Source of the DNA: Miscanthus floridulus
Lineage: Eukaryota; Streptophyta; Magnoliopsida; Poales; Poaceae
NCBI RefSeq assembly: GCF_019320115.1
Contig: NC_089597.1
Coordinates: 117,124,000 to 117,187,999, forward strand
DNA length: 64,000 nt
Direction of reading: 5' to 3'
The notes below the pieces were generated by a model. The model was not told the DNA's origin, made no database searches, and worked only from the letters and a program-made list of their open reading frames with translations. Shown one piece after another: positions 32,790 through 43,969 of the stretch (the first letter of the stretch is position 1; the number at the start of each line of letters is the position of its first letter). Made by a program: the position numbers and the translations under genes.

Positions 32790-33998
32790 CTAGATGTAGT
32801 ATCTACGAAGGCTGTCAATATTCCATGTGTGGGTTGTCGTGACACCTTCGCTGTCGGTCAAGTGGAAAGAACCAGGTCAGCCTGCTGCCGTTGCTGTGTA
32901 TGGGCCTTCCCATTTCGGTTGCAACTTACCGACAAGTTGTGCGTTGGGTTTTCTCCTGAGTACGAGGTCTCCATGTTTTATGTCTTTCCTTACCACCTGA
33001 GAGTCTCTCCACTTCTTGGTTTGGGACTGATATTTTGCAATGTTGTCGACTGCTTCCAGTCTGGTGGCTTCTATTGTTTCTTTTGCATATTCTTCATCTT
33101 GCAACATCAGCTGACTTGTTGTGCGGAGGCTTTCGTGCTTTATTTCTTCTGGCATCACGGCCTCTTCTCCATAAAGTAGTTTGAATGGTGTGAATCCTGT
33201 TGTTCTTGAGACGGATGTATTGTGTGACCAAATAACTCTAGGTAATTCATCTATCCATTTTCCTTTGCGTAGGCCTAGCAGTGTTTTTGATATTGCTGAA
33301 AAGACTATTCTGTTTGCTCTTTCCACTGCTCCATTGGACTCTGGGTGGTATACCGAGGTGAAGGCTAATTTTGTCCCTATGCTTTTGCAGAATTCTTTGA
33401 AGTTCTCTGAATCGAATTGTTTTCCATTGTCTACTGTTAAGATCCTTGGTACACCGAATCTGCAAATGATGTTCTGCCAGAAGAACTTTCTGATAGTTTC
33501 TGAGGTTATCTTTGCCAGCGGCTTTGCCTCTATCCATCTTGTGAAATATTCCACTACCACTACTGCGAATCTGTTTCCTCCTTGGGATGGAGGTAATGGG
33601 CCGACCAGGTCCATCCCCCATCTTTGCAGCGGCCATATCGGAGGTATAAGCTAGGTCTCCGACGATGGTTTTGACTGTCCTGGAGAGAATGTTTGGCATG
33701 CTTTGCATGTTCTGACTGTCTGCTCTGCGTCTTGTATGTGTGTTGGCCAATAAAAGCCTTGCCTTATTGCCTTTGCTGATGGGGCTCTGGAGCCAATGTG
33801 CGACCCGCAAATTCCTGAGTGTATTTCTTGAAGCAACTCTATACCTTCGCTCTGCGATATGCATTTGAGGAGAGGCTGGACTACTCCTTTCTTGTACAGT
33901 ACGCCATTTACGATTGTGTAATTTCTTGCCCTGGCCTGTATTCTTGCTGCTTTTGCTTCATCTTCTTCGGTGGTTTTGCCTTCTAGGAATTCTGTTAT
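32790..33998 (-). pseudogene. Gypsy integrase
   Basis: Inserts the cDNA into the host genome. The minus strand shows the HHCC finger (HSGICGSH ... CKACQTF), then SSET-stop-LIPPIWPLQRWGMDLVGPL. The stop is TAG at 33651-33653, in the same frame as both sides and where Gln is expected. Catalytic residues are retained: D in MDLVGPLPP, D in TVDNGKQFD, E in HPESNGAVERANR. After a frameshift near 32877 the C-terminus GSFHLTDSEGVTTTHTWNID ends at 32790. No chromodomain was seen, consistent with a Tat-type element. Confidence 0.85.
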
Positions 33999-34592
33999 CA
34001 CCTTTCTCCAATCTTCATTTTGCAGGTGTAGTATGGGTTTTAGTGCCTTGGATGTCTCCGCAGTTGCCGGAGACTTCAAGATCTGGTAAAAAGTGTTTGG
34101 AGGCCGTGGCAGGTTGTTTGCCGCAGCCTTTGCCAGTTCATCTGCCTCTGCATTTTTTGATCTTGGGATGTGCTTCAGGGTAAAACCCTCGAATCTCTGC
34201 TCCAAATTTCTGACAATGGATAGGTATTTGATGAGTTCTAGCTCTCTTGCTGTGTATTCTTTCTCTACTTGGCCAGTGACCACTTGAGAATCTATTTTGA
34301 CTGTCAATGTTTTTGCCCCTAGGGCCTTTGCTTTGCTCAGTGCTAAGATCAGGCCTTCATATTCTGCTATGTTGTTTGTTGATTTGAACTCTAGCCTTGC
34401 TGCATATTTCAGTCTGACGCCAGAGGGTGCCGTTAGGACGGTGGAGGCTCCTGCTCTGGCTTGGCCCTAGGCTCCATCCGTGAATGCTATCCAGCCTTGA
34501 GTTGTTGGTTGTATCTTGGGCTCTATTGGAGGTGTCCAATCTGCTACAAAATCAGCTAATGCTTGTGATTTGATTGCTGTTCTGTGGACATA
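33999..34592 (-). pseudogene. Gypsy second (archaeal-type) RNase H
   Basis: On the minus strand: WIAFTDGA-stop-GQARAG, then NNIAEYEGLILALSKAKALG, TVKIDSQVV and RSKNAEADELAKAA. These are the four acidic-residue motifs of the additional RNase H found in Tat/Ogre elements. The TAG at 34467-34469 again sits at a Gln-like position. It lies between the usual RNase H and integrase. Confidence 0.8.
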
Positions 34593-34990
34593 TCAGATTC
34601 CAAACTGAGATAGCTCTGTAGCCCATTTGCCTATTCTGCCGGAGGCTTCTTTGTTTCTGAGCAAGTCTTGTAGTGGCAGAGATGTTGGAACTGAGATTTC
34701 GTGGGCTTGGAAGTAATGCTTTAGTTTTCTTGATGCCATCAGCACTGCGTAGGCAACTTTTTCTACCTCTGTATAGTTTAGTTTGGCTCCGGACAGTGCT
34801 TTTAAGATGAAATAAACTGGTTTTTGAGTTTTGCCTGATTCTTTTTCTAGCTCATGGACTAAGACTGTGCTGACTGCATGGTCGGAGGCCGCCACATACA
34901 GCAATAGGTGGCTGTCTGATTTTGGGACGGAGACCATCAGTGAGTTTGCCAGATACTCTTTCAAGTTATGAAATGCCTCCGACTGCTTGG
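34593..34990 (-). pseudogene. Gypsy RNase H (with frameshift from RT)
   Basis: SEAFHNLKEYLANSLMVSVP, then LLLYVAASDHAVSTVLVHE, KPVYFILKALSGAKLNYTEV and RKLKHYFQAH are the standard Ty3/Gypsy RNase H. The frame changes from RT near 34985. A TGA after ELSQFGI separates it from YVHRTAIKSQALADF, where CGA (Arg) would be expected. Confidence 0.82.
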
Positions 34991-36538
34991 ACCCCATTCG
35001 AAGTTGTCTCCGCCCCTCAGGGCTTGGAAGAAGGGTAGGCTGTGTTCTGCTGATTTTGAGATGAATCTGTTGAGCGCTGCTATTCTTCCCATTAGCTTTT
35101 GTACTTCCTTCTTGTTTTTGGGCTCTGCCATTGCCATTATTGCTCTGGTTTTGTCCAGGTTCGCTTTGATGCCTTCGCTGCTTATGATATAACCGAGCAT
35201 CTTCCCTTTTGTGACTCCGAATATACATTTCTCTGGGTTGAGGCGGAGGCCAGCTGTCTTGAGGTTGGTGAAGGTCTCCTGTAAGTCGGAGACATGATCA
35301 TCCCTGTTCTTGCTCATGACCACTATGTCGTAGACATAGGCTATGATGTTTCTATCTAGCTGTGATCCCAAAACCCCCTTTGTCATTCTGGCAAAGGTTG
35401 CTCCGGCATTCTTGAGTCCCTCCGGCATTCTGGTGTAGCAGTATGTCTCGAATGGGGTGGTGAAACTTGTCTTGTCTTCGTCTTCTTTTTTCATCCAGAT
35501 TTGGTGATACCCAGAGAAACAGTCGAGGAGAGAGAACCTCTGGCATCTGGCTGCCTTGTCGACAGAGACATTTATTCTTGGCAATGGGAAAGGGTCTTTC
35601 TTGCAAGCTTTATTCAGATATGTGAAATCTATGCACATTCTCATTTTGCCATTTTTCTTTGGTACCAAGACTACGTTTGCAAGCCATTCTGAATACTTGA
35701 CTTCCCTGATCACTTTTGCATCTAGCAGTCTTTGCACCTCCGCCTTTGCTGCCAGGATTCTGTCCTCCGACATTTTTCTCTGTTTCTGCTTTTTTGGTCT
35801 CATGTTTTCGTTGATATCTAGTTCGTGCTGTATGATGTCCCTGCTGACTCCCTGGAGGTCGGAGGCTGACCAGGCGAAGATGTCCTTGTTTTTGACTAGG
35901 GTTGCCATGAGCTCTTCCTCTTCTGTCTTGCATAATTTTGAGCTGATTGTTACTTTCCTGTCCGGTAACTCTTTTTCTAGAGGTATCAGCTTTGTCTCTT
36001 CTTGACCTGCCGTATCTGTTTCTCCTTTGGGCATGTCCGGAGGCTCTAGTTCTTTGTTCGCCGACTCGACTGCATTGATGTTTCTTTGGGCTCTGTAGAT
36101 AGCTTTCTCTATGTTTCTTGCTTCTTTCTGGCTGCCTCGGACTGTGATAATACCATGGAGTGCTGGTATTTTCATGCACAGGTAGGCCATATATAGGGCT
36201 GCGTTGAATTTGGTTGTAAATCCTCTGCCCAAGATGGCGTTGTATGGGTAATACAGATCGACGACGTCGAAGGTTATGTACTCGGTTCTGGCATTCGCTT
36301 GGTTTCCGAACGACACTGTGAGTGAGATTTTTCCTAATGCTTGTATCTGCTTGCCTCCGAATCCTATTAAAGGGGATTCGGAGGGTTGTAGTTGATTTCT
36401 GCTGAGCTTCATTTGGTCGAATGTATTTACGAAGATGATATCTGCTGAACTGCCCGTGTCGACCAGTATTCTGCTTATCTCCCATGCTGCTATGTTTGTC
36501 TTGATTACCATTGTGTCTGCGTGAGGGTGGCTCTCTAG
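34961..36538 (-). pseudogene. Gypsy protease and reverse transcriptase
   Basis: Protease: ILVDTGSSADIIFV with the DTGSS active site, then YNAILGRGF. RT: KVQRLLDAK-like palm entry, WLANVVLVPKKNGKMRMCID, LNKACKKDPFPLPRI, FSLLDCFSGYHQIWM and MPEGLKNAGATF. The catalytic box is AYVYDIVV instead of AYVDDIVV, because gac has become tac. This polymerase should be inactive. The long clean frame (516 codons) otherwise suggests a fairly young copy. Upstream the frame is cut from gag by TAG at 36539-36541. Confidence 0.9.
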
Positions 36539-36943
36539 CTAGAGATCTTCTTCTGTAAAGGTGATTGGGACTCTGGACCAATCTGTGTGTTTCGCCGGGC
36601 CTTGGACTGCTACATTGTTTACCAGGCGGAGGTGATCTTTTTTCTGCTTTTTTGTTTGAAACTCCATTGATGATCCTCCGACGATTGGCAATATCATGCC
36701 TATTGTTGGCAGTGCTCCATGAGGGTTGACTTGGTTTTCTGGGTTTGGCTCATTTTTTGGTGTTGGGGGTTGGTTGTGTGGTGGTGGCGGAGGCAGTTGC
36801 TGCATGTGGTGCTGTGGCTGCGGAGGCTCAAACCTTATTCTGTTTTGCTCCGGTGGGTTTGTTTCGAGGTAGGTTATATGGGGAGATTTTGGGTTTATGT
36901 AGGTCAGGCTTGCCTCCGACCTGTAGTTGCCTGCCGGAGGCTG

Positions 36944-37600
36944 CTACGAAGGTGATGACCGCCATGCTGGTAGGAAGTTTGGGTAATAGGCAGAGGCCAG
37001 TGTGGAGGGGTGTATTTGAGTTGCGTTTAGCGCTGGGTACATTGGGCAGTGCTGCTGGTGGCTAGTTGTGTATGTGGTGTTGACCTCTCTTGCGCTCTGC
37101 TGTGTCAGAGGTTGGGCAGTCTGCTTGTTCTTCATCCTTTCTTGTGTTTCTTTTGCCTCCGGACAATCTTTGGTGCTGTGCCCTGCGTTTTTGCCATGAA
37201 AGACGCAATATGGCCTGCGTTGTTTCTAGCTTTGGTTTCTGTTTCAGTTTTTGCCTTGGTAACCTTGCCGACCTTGGTTCTTTGTCTGGGTCTCTGGCCG
37301 TGTTGGCGCTGTCTGTTGCCCTTGCTCGGGGTGGGGTTGACCCTCGATACTGAGCACTTGCCCCTAGCCTGGCTTCTGATTTGATACATTCTGGTTCGTA
37401 TAGGTTTTCTAGGAATTTTTGCTGCTGTTTTGTTGTCTATTTTGACCTTGCTCCTCCAGCCTCTTGCGTAGGTCATTGTCTGATCTGCAGTACTTCTCAA
37501 ACTCGTCATACAACTGCTGAATGGAGGTTGGTTTCTCTCTTGCTAAGTGTGCTGCGAACGGCCCGATTCGGAGGCCTTTGATCGCTGCTTCAATGGCGAT
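36944..37600 (-). pseudogene. Gypsy gag, C-terminal part with zinc knuckle
   Basis: Resumes after the inverted insert with AIEAAIKGLRIGPFAAHLA, QQLYDEFEKYCRSDND, and after a frameshift near 37420 the zinc knuckle CVFHGKNAGHSTKDC (about 37163-37207). This is the CxFHGxxxGHxTxxC form typical of Tat-type Gag. A poorly conserved, Pro/Gln-rich end leads toward protease (PPPPPHNQPPTPKNEP on 36539-36805). Confidence 0.75.
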
Positions 37601-38042
37601 GCAGCGCCCCCTCCGGAATACTTTCAGTGTGCGTACAACCGCCGCGTGCCAAAAGTTTGGCATAGTTCGCCACTCCCGCTAGCGCCCCGTAGTCCGTGCA
37701 ACCATTGATCAGACCAGGGAGCTTCGCAAGATGACACTTTAGCCAGGAGGTGAGGGCGTACACGCTGTCTTCTTCCGGAGGAGCGGAGGTCTCGCCTCCA
37801 AGCTCAGCGACGATGGCCCGATAGTGACCAACGGTCGCAGCAAGGACTCCTTTGACCGAGTCTAAATGCCTCGTCATCAGAGAAAGCTGCTCCCTCACCG
37901 CTGCTGCGGACTCCTTCTCGGAGGCAAGCTCTCACCGGAGACCCTCGGCCAGCTCATTCGCCCTACGGGCCTACTCGGCGAACAAAACCTCCGCCTCCCG
38001 GGCCTTGGCGAGATCGACCCTCAAGCCATCCTTTTCTCGCTC
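37601..38042 (-). repeat. Inverted copy of antisense-gene exon 5 inside gag
   Basis: The minus strand reads ATVGHYRAIVAELGGET, ALTSWLKCHLAKLPGLINGC and YGALAGVANYAKLLARGG. This is the same protein as plus-strand 30023-30464 but in the opposite orientation within the element. Ends are at gagcgagaaaaggatgg and ggggcgctgc. It replaces the middle of gag: ENLRDKILANFKG is on one side and AIEAAIKGLRIGP on the other. The copy is diverged (several substitutions, lost frame), so it is not very recent. Confidence 0.85.
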
Positions 38043-38830
38043 GCTGTTAGCCCTTTGAAGTTTGCCAATATCTTGTCCCGGAGGTTCTCCCAAGAATAGA
38101 CCGTGCTTGGTTTGAGCATAGAATACCAAGCCAGCGCGTCGCCTTCGGCTGCAATGACAAATGACTTTGCCAGGACGGCATCGTCTTCGCCGGCGGAGGC
38201 TACTGTTGCCTCGTAACTCATAATGAACTGATGGGGGTCAGTCTTTCTGTTGAACTTGGGTAGTGTGATTGGCTTGTACGCTGTTGGCCATGGCGACTGT
38301 TGTATGCCTTCAGATAGTGGGGACTTGGGATCAATAGGCCTCCGCATCACCTGAGGTGGCATCGTCGGCTGGCTGATCACTGGCGTAGAACCTTGAAGCA
38401 TGGCTGCAGTTGGTGTTGCTGCAGAGGCTAGGATTGCGGAGGTTGTCGCTGGTACTGCATGCTGCATACTTAGCATCTCAGCATGTAGGACTACCAACTG
38501 CTGCCTTATTTCTGCTGCTTGTGCTGACGCTTGAATAGCTTGCTGATTTGCTACGAATGCTGCTGCCATTCTGTCCCTTTCTTGTTGCGCTCTTTGCAAC
38601 TATGCTTGTAGCTGTTGCAGTTCTTGCTCGGGTGCTGTGGCTGAGTTTGGTTGGGCCTCCGGATCTTGAATCTCTTGGTCTTGGGGTTCTGGTGGTTGAC
38701 CATGGGCATCTGCTCTGGTGTCATCCTCCGCTGGCGAGGTTGCGTAGGCGCTACGAATGTTGCGCCTAGGCCTTCCTCGCTGACCCGTGGTCACTGCTGC
38801 TCTGGTGGTGGTCTTTCTTTTCCCTACCAT
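38043..38830 (-). pseudogene. Gypsy gag, N-terminal part
   Basis: Starts at the ATG at 38830 (MVGKRKTTTRAAVTTGQRGR), about 20 nt after the PBS. One TAG at 38600-38602 (ELQQLQA-stop-LQRAQQ) lies at a Gln-like position. The capsid motif ITLPKFNRKTDPHQFIMSYE, then GDALAWYSMLKPSTVYSWEN, is typical of plant Gypsy Gag. The frame ends where the inverted exon copy begins. Confidence 0.85.
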
Positions 38831-38850
38831 CGTTGGTTTGCCTTGGCTCA

Positions 38851-38866
38851 ACCACGGTGAGCGCCA
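38851..38866 (-). promoter_or_regulatory. Gypsy primer binding site
   Basis: The minus strand reads tggcgctcaccgtggt right after the LTR end ...gtttcaacac. This is the usual form of a plant Gypsy PBS; the tRNA is not assigned with certainty. Confidence 0.65.
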
Positions 38867-38867
38867 G

Positions 38868-39866
38868 TGTTGAAACTAGCGGTTTCAATCTACGTGGCGA
38901 AGACCGAGTCCTCCGCCCGTCGGACGGTCGGCCTCGGGCGGAGGCTCGGGATACGAACGATAAGGGGGAGAGTGGTGAGTAAGGGAATACCACAGAAAAC
39001 TATGGTTTCATTAACTCGTTCACCAACCAACCTCCACGGTTATAAGTGTCCCCTATTTATAGGACTCAACTACCACATAACAGAATTTATTACAATGCCC
39101 CTCAACTGCTACAGTACATTCCTGGAATATTCTGCCGCTAGCCTCTTGTTCGCGGGGCAATCCTGCCATACCGTCTCCAAGTAATGGGCTTCCGTGAGCA
39201 GTCGGCCCACTGTTGCTTGGTCTTCGGCCCAAAGGCCTGGATCCCCGGCGCTGGCCTTCATCTCCCGGGGCGCGCCGCTGCCTCGGCGGGTCTCCGCCGG
39301 ACGGTCGGAGACGTTATCCGTGGGTCTCCGCCTGGCCACGCGGGGGCCATGGTTCTCGCCGCTAGCCTCTACGTTCAGGGGCGCGCCGTTGCCTTGAAGA
39401 ATCTTCGCCGGTCCGAGCGGAGGCATCACCTGCAGGTCTCCGCCCGGCCGCTGGCCTCCGCCTTCAGGGGCGCGCCGTCGCCTTGGAGAGTCTCCGCCGG
39501 TCCGGGCGGAGACATCATCTGTAGGTCTCCGCCCGGCCACGCAGGGGCCATGCTGGCGCGCTTGCGCGGACCGCGAGCGCCCTCGCTTGAGTACCTGCGC
39601 ACACTTAGGCAAGATCGTCTGTTTGATTAGTTTAGAGATAAGGCGGCCTCCGCCCGTAATACCGGAGACGCCCGCCCGAGCGGTCGGCGGTATGCGTGCC
39701 TGGCCTTGGCGGAGTCCGCGATGAAAAGGAGATTCAGCACCCCTCGAGCATAGCCGGGAAATTTCCTTTAGTCAGCGCCGGGTCTCCACCCTAAGACGGT
39801 CGAAGACGCCTTGGCGACACCCCACTGCCGGGGGCCTTCGCCACCCGCCAAAGCCATGTTACAACA
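38868..39866 (-). repeat. Gypsy 5' LTR (element on minus strand)
   Basis: TGTTGAAACTAGCGG to ATGTTACAACA on the plus strand. Close match to 25808-26806, with scattered substitutions and small indels. Confidence 0.92.
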
Positions 39867-41565
39867 TTTAGCATAGAAGACAATAAGATAACTGGAACAA
39901 TACCGGGAGAATAGGGAACCTTGTCAATCTAAAGACACTTGACATGGATAAAAATATTCTTCTAGGCCCTATTCCATCATCTCTCGGCAAACTCAAGAAG
40001 TTGGAAAGATTATCTGTACCAAAAAACACTTTGTCAGGTCCCATCCCTGTTGCCCTAGGCAACCTAACTCAACTTACTAAACTTCTTCTTAGTGTTAATG
40101 ACTTTAGTGGACCTAAACCCTCAAGTCTCAAAAACTGCCCTTTAGAAGTTTTGGATCTCTCTCACAATAGTTTTTCCGGATCAATACCTAAAGAACTATT
40201 TTTCATATCTACGTTGTCATTTTCCATGAATCTTGCATATAATTCCTTATCAGGGACTTTGCCATCAGAAGTGGGCAACCTAAAAAATCTCAATGAGATT
40301 GACTTTTCTAATAATATGATTTCTAGTGAGATTCCAAACTCTATCGACGAATGTCAAAGTCTAGTATATCTCAATTTATCTAGAAACATCCTTCATGGGA
40401 CAATTCCAGTATCAGTAGGAACTCTAAGGGGCCTCTTCAGGCTTGATCTTTCCTACAATAATTTATCTGGGGCCATACCTAAGACCCTTGCCAGATTAAC
40501 GGGTATTTCTTTATTGAATCTCTCGTTCAACAAACTCCAAGGTGGAGTTCCAACAGATGGGGTATTTGAGAATGCAACTATAATCTTAATCACTGGGAAT
40601 GATGGCCTATTTGGTGGTATCCATCAACTGAAATTACCACCCTGCTTGAACCACACCACCAGCAAAACACATCAGAAACTTGCCATGATAGTCTCCATAT
40701 GCAGTGCATGTTTTTGTCACACTAGTATTTGTACTATACATACTCCATCAAAGGAGCCAGAAGACAAAAGCAATAAACATACAAAGGTCCACCTTGAGTG
40801 AACAATATGCGAGGATTTCCTTTCCTGAATTGGCCGATGCAACAAATGGTTTTGCATCTGAAAACCTCATTGGAACAGGGAGCTTTGGATCAGTCTACAA
40901 AGGTAGAATGAGAGTAAATGGTCAGGATGCAGTTGTCGCTGTTAAGGTTTTCAACCTCATGCAACGTGGCGCATCTCAAAGTTTTCTTGCAGAACGCAAC
41001 ACTTTGAGATGTGCTCGACACCGAAATCTTGTAAAGATATTAACCGTCTGCTCGAGTATTGATTTTCAAGGCCATGACTTCAAGGCCCTTATATATGAGT
41101 TTCTACCAAATGGAAATTTGGACCAATGGGTACACCAACATATCATGGAAGAAGACGGTGAACAGAAGTCACTAGAACTGATTGCAAGGCTATACATCGC
41201 AATTGATGTGGCATCCTTGCTTGATTATCTACACCAACATACACCAATGCCAATTGTTCACTGTGATCTTAAGCCAAGCAATGTTCTCTTGGATTGTGAC
41301 ATGGTTGCTCACGTTGGTGATTTTGGACTAGCACGGTTCTTGCATCAAGACAAAGATGAATCAAGTGGCTAAGCATCAATGAGAGGATCAGTTGGTTATG
41401 CAGCTCTAGGTGTGCATCTAATCGCCCTCTTCTAATTAATCAACAATATAGGTTAGAACTAAATTTAAGGTACTTTGGGTGTTTTACTTACTTAGATATG
41501 TAAATATAGCTAAACAGTAACTAAAATTTGAAGAATGTGAACAAGCTAAAATCTTTAAAATCTGT

Positions 41566-41791
41566 AGGGCATGTTTGTTCCGATTGAATTGGATCTGCGG
41601 CCACCCCACCGTGAGAATCAAAAAAAAAAATATCCACAAAACACATCACGGTATCGTTGATTCTTTTCACCGCACAAGGCACAAAAAACCTCGAGATTGA
41701 ACTAGCACTCGCGTTTTCCATGCCGTGGGCTGGAGGCCGTGGTCGCGATACAGCGCTGCACAGCGCCGCACCGCAGTCCGAAACACGTCCA
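41566..41791. mobile_element. MITE-like insertion in kinase copy 1 intron
   Basis: Present in copy 1 but absent from the aligned intron of copy 2; flanks ctgta / tagacactaaaataaat. Ends gggcatgtttgttccg and gaaacacgtcc are imperfect inverted repeats. Probably hAT-type. Confidence 0.55.
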
Positions 41792-41903
41792 CAGTTAGAC
41801 ACTAAAATAAATATGTAAACTTAGTGGTCTGGAAATCATCTTTATACTAATGTTATTGTATGAATATATATCAAAATTTTCTCCATAAAAACAAATTCAT
41901 TAA

Positions 41904-42020
41904 GGCCCCGTTCGGTTAGCGTGTTCCGGGCCATTCCAGGCCAGGAACTGTTCCATCATTATGCAAATTATTGAAGGGATCCTCCGGCCAGGTTTGATTC
42001 CTAACCAGCCGAACGTGGCC
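41904..42020. mobile_element. MITE, 117 bp, in kinase copy 1 intron (TSD TAA)
   Basis: ggccccgttcggtta and ccagccgaacgtggcc form inverted ends, flanked by taa at 41901-41903 and 42021-42023. Absent from copy 2. Confidence 0.65.
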
Positions 42021-42407
42021 TAAAAGGGATTCATGTTGTTTGGTTTCAGAGTATGGACTTGGCAATGAAGCCTCCACTCATGGTGATGTATACAGCTTCG
42101 GCATACTATTACTGGAGATGTTGACTGGAAAAAGACCAACAGACAACGAATTTGGAGGAGCCATCAGGCTTCGAAACTATGTTCAAATGGCACTACTAGA
42201 CAAAGTCAGTGTTATTGTAGATCAACAGCTAACCAATCAGCTCAAACTCCAGCAGTATGAGAAACGTGAGAATTGCGTGCATCACTTCAATTCTGCAAGT
42301 TGGGATTTGCTATTCAGACGAGGTGCCAACAGATGGCCCATCAATCGGAGATGCTCTGAAAGAGTTGCAAGCAATTAGAGACAAGTTTCAGTATCACCTC
42401 CGCTTGA

Positions 42408-43526
42408 AGGGTCGTTGTCAGTTAGCTGAAGTGTGAAGGATTTCTTATGTTTTGTCTCTAATATATGGGCAGTGTGGTTAAAGCTAGGACATGAGTTGTA
42501 ATTGATGGTTAAGAGATAAATTTTGGATCCTACTTTGTTTCCCTAAGGGTTGCAACCTTTTTCTACAGGTGTTTGGTGACCTGCGGGTAAACTAACTACA
42601 CGAGTAGTTGAATTTTGCTCAGGCGGCAAAGACAGTAGTGGCAGGTTGAGATTCTTTGAGCTGATAGTGTGCCACAGTTTCTTTTTTTGGACATTTTGGT
42701 GTATGTGTGAAACTTGTACAATAACGTTGGCAAGAACTATCTGCTGTGCTTTTGTCTACGCTTATCATCATTACAGTGCACAGAAGCATGAAGAGTCATG
42801 AGGATGTGCTTTTGTCTACGCTTAGCACACTGTTTTGGTTGTTTTTGTCAAATTTCCTTGCAAGGTCGACTGCCGGCTGCGATTTTTCTCTGTTCTATCT
42901 CCAGCGACAGCTAAGCTCACATTGTTTAGCCTTTCAGGTTTGTTAACCCAGCAGCAGCTTCGTCGGTTCCGACTTCTGAGCAGTAGCCAATTGTTTCAGG
43001 TTCTGAACCTTTTCAATTCCTGGAGCAACCGTAAGCCATCCTTGCATGTGTTAGCCAGCAGCAGTAGCAGCAGCTTGTTTCTGTGCTCTCTTTCTCTGTT
43101 TCTTGCTGCGAACATAATAGCTCTAGCTGCAGATTCTTATCGTCTCACACAGGTAAGCAACAGAGCATCGACTTATTGATCTTCAGATATGTGCAGCGTC
43201 CCAGTGAATCAATCTCTGACTTGGAATTACTTATTTAGTTATAATCTCTGTAGCACTAGGGCGCTGGTTGCAGTTTGGTTGCAGATGTCTTTACCTGTTA
43301 TTTGCCAAAGTCTGTGGTTCTGTTCCCGCAGTTTCTTGCCGACATTAATTCCACGAGAAACAGACTGTTGTAGGCACATCTTAGCTTGTGTTAGCAATAG
43401 CTCATCTTTTCGGTCTGCTTTTGTGATGCCTTAAAAATTCTTAATTGTTCCTACAGCCAATACATTACTACTTGGTGTGTGTGACCTTATAGTAATTAGA
43501 AGACAGTGTACTTTCTCGGCGACTTT
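42408..43526. other. Spacer between kinase copy 1 and the CPSF30 pseudogene
   Basis: The first 200 bp is kinase 3' flank, then the tail repeat. A 20-bp direct repeat tgtgcttttgtctacgctta occurs at 42744-42763 and 42804-42823. From ~42825 to 43526 I see no recognised gene. Short open frames with CAG runs (agcagcagtagcagcagc) have no family features. Confidence 0.5.
42605..42805 (+). repeat. CPSF30-tail repeat, copy 2
   Basis: Begins gtagttgaattttgctcagg, as at 18386, with the later words aataacgttggcaagaacta and cttatcatcattacagtgca. Follows the kinase copy 1 end. Confidence 0.65.
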
Positions 43527-43817
43527 CATGCCCCCGCCCCCGCCTCCTCCGAACAACCGTGCTGCGAAGTAGGAGCAGAGAAGGGCAGGGGGTGACGTGA
43601 CGATGACAGCGAGAGCGAAGAGAAGGCAGTCAAGGAAACGATAGAGCGATACCGAGTGGCTGAGATTCATGCTGTTACTTGATATGAGAGGTCATGGTGA
43701 AACAGAGCTGAGAAAGACTAAAATAGATTGTCCCTCTTATTTTCTTTACCGGGATTAGAACTAAGATAGTGAAATGTGGATTGTGTATAACTGCATGCTG
43801 TCAGTGACATTGATTGC
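43527..43817 (+). pseudogene. Truncated CPSF30 3'-end pseudogene
   Basis: Matches the last CPSF30 exon and 3' UTR: ccgaacaaccgtgctgcgaag corresponds to 17960-17983, then aaggaaacgatagagcgatacc and the 3' UTR up to gtgacattg (18385). About 120 bp of the coding part is deleted and an in-frame TAG (gcgaagtaggag) interrupts it. Only the last ~35 codons were duplicated, so it never was a full gene. Confidence 0.88.
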
Positions 43818-43969
43818 TTTCTAAAAAGCAGAATTAATCTCCTTTAGAAAAACATTGATATTGTAACCTTTTTTGTTTCGTGATTTTGTACTCAGACCAT
43901 TTAGTTTTTGCAATAAATCACAGTAGGGGCTTTCACCCCTCCTGTTTCCAGTCCAAAAAAAAAAAAAAT
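43818..43969 (+). mobile_element. Possible 3'-truncated non-LTR retroelement insertion with poly-A
   Basis: About 150 bp replaces the corresponding CPSF30 flank. It ends caataaatcacagtagggg...ctcctgtttccagtcc followed by 14 A, which resembles a LINE 3' end. Target duplication not resolved. Confidence 0.4.

Larger units (their letters stand above)
25808..39866 (-). mobile_element. Tat-lineage-like Ty3/Gypsy retrotransposon, 14.06 kb, TSD TTTAG
   Basis: LTRs of about 1 kb at 25808-26806 and 38868-39866. TTTAG flanks it at 25803-25807 and 39867-39871. gag-pol is on the minus strand, so the element's 5' end is at 39866. Order on the minus strand: LTR, PBS, gag, protease, RT, RNase H, second RNase H, integrase, spacer; then an opposite-strand gene (27407-30888), PPT and LTR. 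Dual RNase H and an antisense gene near the 3' LTR are known for Tat-type elements such as Grande and RIRE2. That placement is inference from motifs. Removing it rejoins the kinase LRR frame. Confidence 0.93.
39867..42407 (+). pseudogene. LRR receptor kinase copy 1, segment C (last LRRs, TM, kinase)
   Basis: Begins with the second TTTAG copy and reads SIEDNKITGTIPG, with a 2-base deletion near 39905. The remaining LRRs follow. A frameshift near 40705 lies in the transmembrane part (VTLVFVLYILHQ). The kinase is non-[48 protein letters not shown] at 41370-41372 (ESSG-stop-ASMRGS) replaces Trp. Intron 41410-42049, then EYGLGNEASTHGDVYSFGIL and frameshifts after 42230. The end is placed at TGA 42405-42407 by alignment to copy 2. 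Clearly dead. Confidence 0.85.

Noticed and set aside
42835..43434. Short frames with CAG runs between the kinase and the CPSF30 pseudogene
   Set aside because: Low complexity, no ATG context, splice or domain support.
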